Part shown: piece by piece, positions 6,744-8,377 of the stretch
Layout: every line of letters starts with the position of its first letter
How positions within the stretch are numbered: position 1 is the first letter of the stretch
Source of the DNA: Gemmatimonadota bacterium
GTDB taxonomy: Bacteria; Gemmatimonadota; Gemmatimonadetes; Gemmatimonadales; GWC2-71-9
Length of the DNA stretch: 8,377 nucleotides
Direction of reading: 5' to 3'
Assembly (NCBI GenBank): GCA_029859185.1
Contig: JAOUDR010000100.1
Location: 1-8,377 of the forward strand
Notes under the pieces: model-generated
What the model saw: only the letters and a program-made list of their open reading frames with translations
The model's database searches: none
What the model was told of the DNA's origin: nothing
Position numbers and translations under genes: made by a program

Positions 6744-7583
6744 ATGGATACGAGTCGCCGCCGTTTTCTGAGGGAGCTTGGCACCGCGGCCGTCGGCGTG
6801 GGGTGCCTGCCGCTGCTCGACCCGGCACGCTGGCTGCAGGAAGCCGCGCCGGTCGACGCGACGCCGTCCACCACGCAGTGGGCCATGATCATCGACCTCG
6901 ACAAGTGCCGTCGCAACGACGTGCGTGAGGCGTGCATGAGCGCCTGCCGGCGCGAGCACAACGTCCCGCGCGTCCCCGATCCCGAAGAAGCGATCGACTG
7001 GATCTGGACCGAGGAGTATCAGCACGCGTTCCCGGATCAGGTTCACGCCCGTACGGCGGTGGCGTGGCGCGAGGCGCCCGTCCTGGTGCTCTGCAATCAT
7101 TGCACGAACCCGCCTTGCGTGAAGGTCTGCCCGACCAAGGCGACGTGGAAACGGGAGACCGACGGGATCGTGATGATGGACATGCACCGGTGCATCGGGT
7201 GCCGGTACTGCATGGCCGCATGCCCCTACGGGGCCCGCAGCTTCAACTGGCGGGATCCGCGCCCCTTCGTCGAACGGGATGCCGGGGACAAGCCGCTGTC
7301 CGAATACCCCACGCGAGCGGCGGGCGTTGTCGAGAAGTGCACCTTCTGTTCGGAGCGCGTTCGAACGGGGCGCCCGCCCGCTTGCGTGGAAGCCGCTAAC
7401 GCCGTTTCGGGCGCCGAGGGCGCGCTGACGTTCGGTGACGTGACCGACCCGGAGTCCGACGTCAGTCGCATCTTGCAGAGCGAGCCCACGATCTGTCGCC
7501 GCGTCAGCCTCGGCACCGGACCGAACGTCTATTACCGCGTGTCACGGGCGCCGGCCCCGGCGACCGACCGAGAAGGGGCGTAA
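6744..7583 (+). CDS. dsrO: DsrO, Tat-exported periplasmic ferredoxin subunit of DsrMKJOP
   Basis: DsrO is a periplasmic iron-sulfur protein of the NrfC/PsrB/DmsB type that pairs with the NrfD-like DsrP and probably relays electrons to or from DsrJ. The 279 residues begin with a twin-arginine signal, SRRRFLRELG (4-13), followed by a short hydrophobic stretch, so it should be exported folded with its clusters. Two cluster motifs are complete: C117/C120/C125/C129 (CNHCTNPPCVKVCP) and C150/C153/C156/C160 (CIGCRYCMAACP). The first motif is spread out and has three cysteines (C55, C64, C68). The last has C199, C202 and C214, but alanine where a fourth cysteine usually falls (218). C251 lies further on. 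It starts two bases after the dsrJ stop with GGAGGGA 8 bases upstream. Identification is secure from motifs and position; the exact cluster count is not. Confidence 0.95.
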   Translation: MDTSRRRFLRELGTAAVGVGCLPLLDPARWLQEAAPVDATPSTTQWAMIIDLDKCRRNDVREACMSACRREHNVPRVPDPEEAIDWIWTEEYQHAFPDQVHARTAVAWREAPVLVLCNHCTNPPCVKVCPTKATWKRETDGIVMMDMHRCIGCRYCMAACPYGARSFNWRDPRPFVERDAGDKPLSEYPTRAAGVVEKCTFCSERVRTGRPPACVEAANAVSGAEGALTFGDVTDPESDVSRILQSEPTICRRVSLGTGPNVYYRVSRAPAPATDREGA

Positions 7584-7588
7584 CCGCC

Positions 7589-8377
7589 ATGCTGCAGAAC
7601 GTGTTCCGAGGCAGCAAGCGCTACTGGGCGCTCCTGGCGCTCTGGGCCGTCCTGATCGCCGTCGGCGGGGCGGCCTATGGCCGCCAGTTGAGCGAGGGGC
7701 TCACCGTCACCGGCATGAGCCGGGACGTGTCCTGGGGGCTGTACATCGCGCAGTTCACGTTCCTCGTCGGGATCGCCGCGTCCGCCGTCATGGTGGTGCT
7801 GCCCTACTATCTCCACAACTACAAGGCCTTCGGTCGGATCGTGATCCTCGGGGAGTTCCTGGCCGTCTCCGCGGTGCTGATGTGCATGCTGTTCGTCTTC
7901 GTGGACATGGGCCAGCCCACCCGCGTGCTGAACGTGATCCTGCACCCGAGCCCGGGCTCCGTGATGTTCTGGGACTTCTTCGTCCTGACCGGCTACCTGG
8001 TGCTCAACGGGGTGATCGGAACGGTGACGATCGAAGCGGAGCGCAAGGACGCGCCGCCGCCGCGGTGGATCCGCCCGCTCATCTACCTCTCGATCCCGTG
8101 GGCGGTCAGCATCCACACGGTGACCGCGTTTCTGTACGCCGGTTTGGAAGCCCGACCGTTCTGGATGACCGCCATTCTCGCGCCGCGGTTCCTGGCCTCC
8201 GCCTTCGCGTCCGGCCCGAGCCTGTTGATCCTGCTGGCGCTGCTCGTGCGCCGGTTCGGCCGCTTCGACGCCGGGCGCGAGGCCATTCAGGCCCTCGGGA
8301 CGATCGTGACCTATGCGATGGCGATCAACCTGTTCTTCGTGCTCGTCGAGCTGTTCACGGCGCTGTACGGAGGCATG
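7589..8377 (+). CDS. dsrP: DsrP, NrfD-like membrane subunit of DsrMKJOP (3' partial)
   Basis: DsrP is a polytopic membrane protein of the NrfD/PsrC family that exchanges electrons with the quinone pool and partners DsrO. Only the first 263 codons are present and the frame is still open at the last base. The full family length is about 400 residues. The visible part has hydrophobic helices near 13-32, 49-73, 83-106, 126-147, 164-185, 192-221 (probably two) and 235-259. Highly typical stretches are TGMSRDVSWGLYIAQFTFLV (41-60), VVLPYYLHNYKAFG (69-82) and SIHTVTAFLYAGLEARPFWM (174-193). It starts five bases after the dsrO stop, with GAAGGGG about 10 bases before the ATG, making it the last visible gene of the dsrMKJOP run. 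No heme motif is expected or seen. Confidence 0.95.
   Translation, partial: MLQNVFRGSKRYWALLALWAVLIAVGGAAYGRQLSEGLTVTGMSRDVSWGLYIAQFTFLVGIAASAVMVVLPYYLHNYKAFGRIVILGEFLAVSAVLMCMLFVFVDMGQPTRVLNVILHPSPGSVMFWDFFVLTGYLVLNGVIGTVTIEAERKDAPPPRWIRPLIYLSIPWAVSIHTVTAFLYAGLEARPFWMTAILAPRFLASAFASGPSLLILLALLVRRFGRFDAGREAIQALGTIVTYAMAINLFFVLVELFTALYGGM

Noticed and set aside
6795..6806. Possible lipobox cysteine (C21) in the DsrO signal region
   Set aside because: The preceding residues GVG do not fit the [LVI]-[ASTVI]-[GAS]-C pattern, so lipid modification is not supported.
7532..8286. Open frames on the minus strand opposite dsrP
   Set aside because: They are low-complexity charged translations antisense to a clearly recognisable NrfD-family membrane protein.

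Overview
The window is a visibly GC-rich bacterial segment in which every supported gene lies on the + strand. It is almost fully coding, and the longest gap is about 130 bases. The content is a core of dissimilatory sulfur metabolism. In order it holds the 3' part of qmoC, sat, an osmC-family gene, dsrC, a small gene for a free-standing RsbRD N-terminal-type domain, and then dsrM, dsrK, dsrJ, dsrO and the first 263 codons of dsrP, which runs off the window end.

The layout falls into two parts. The first (1-3073) holds enzymes and carriers. QmoC is the membrane subunit that links APS reductase to the quinone pool. Sat interconverts sulfate plus ATP with APS plus pyrophosphate. The OsmC-like thiol protein has no assigned role here. 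DsrC is the protein whose two C-terminal cysteines carry sulfur as a trisulfide between the sulfite reductase DsrAB and the membrane complex. The second part (3203-8377) is one tightly packed unit. The RsbRD_N-type gene overlaps dsrM by ATGA, dsrM and dsrK are 2 bases apart, dsrK and dsrJ overlap by 8 bases, and dsrJ-dsrO and dsrO-dsrP are 2 and 5 bases apart. DsrMKJOP is the transmembrane redox complex: DsrM/DsrK face the quinone pool and cytoplasm, DsrJ/DsrO face the periplasm, and DsrP is the second quinone-linked membrane subunit. Together the genes link sulfate/APS chemistry and the DsrC thiol/trisulfide cycle to the membrane quinone pool.

The direction of the pathway (sulfate reduction or sulfur oxidation) cannot be settled here. 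dsrAB, aprAB, dsrEFH, dsrL and dsrD are all outside the window, and Qmo, Sat and DsrMKJOP occur in both types of organism. The host is probably an uncultured or poorly cultured high-GC bacterial lineage. Phyla such as Acidobacteriota, Gemmatimonadota or Rokubacteria/Methylomirabilota would fit, but that is a guess from composition and gene content, not an assignment.

The pathway itself is known. The less ordinary points are the OsmC-family gene between sat and dsrC, the single-domain RsbRD_N-like protein translationally coupled to dsrM, a strong hairpin just after dsrC, and cysteine-pattern details in DsrO and DsrK. No mobile elements, RNA genes or CRISPR arrays were seen.
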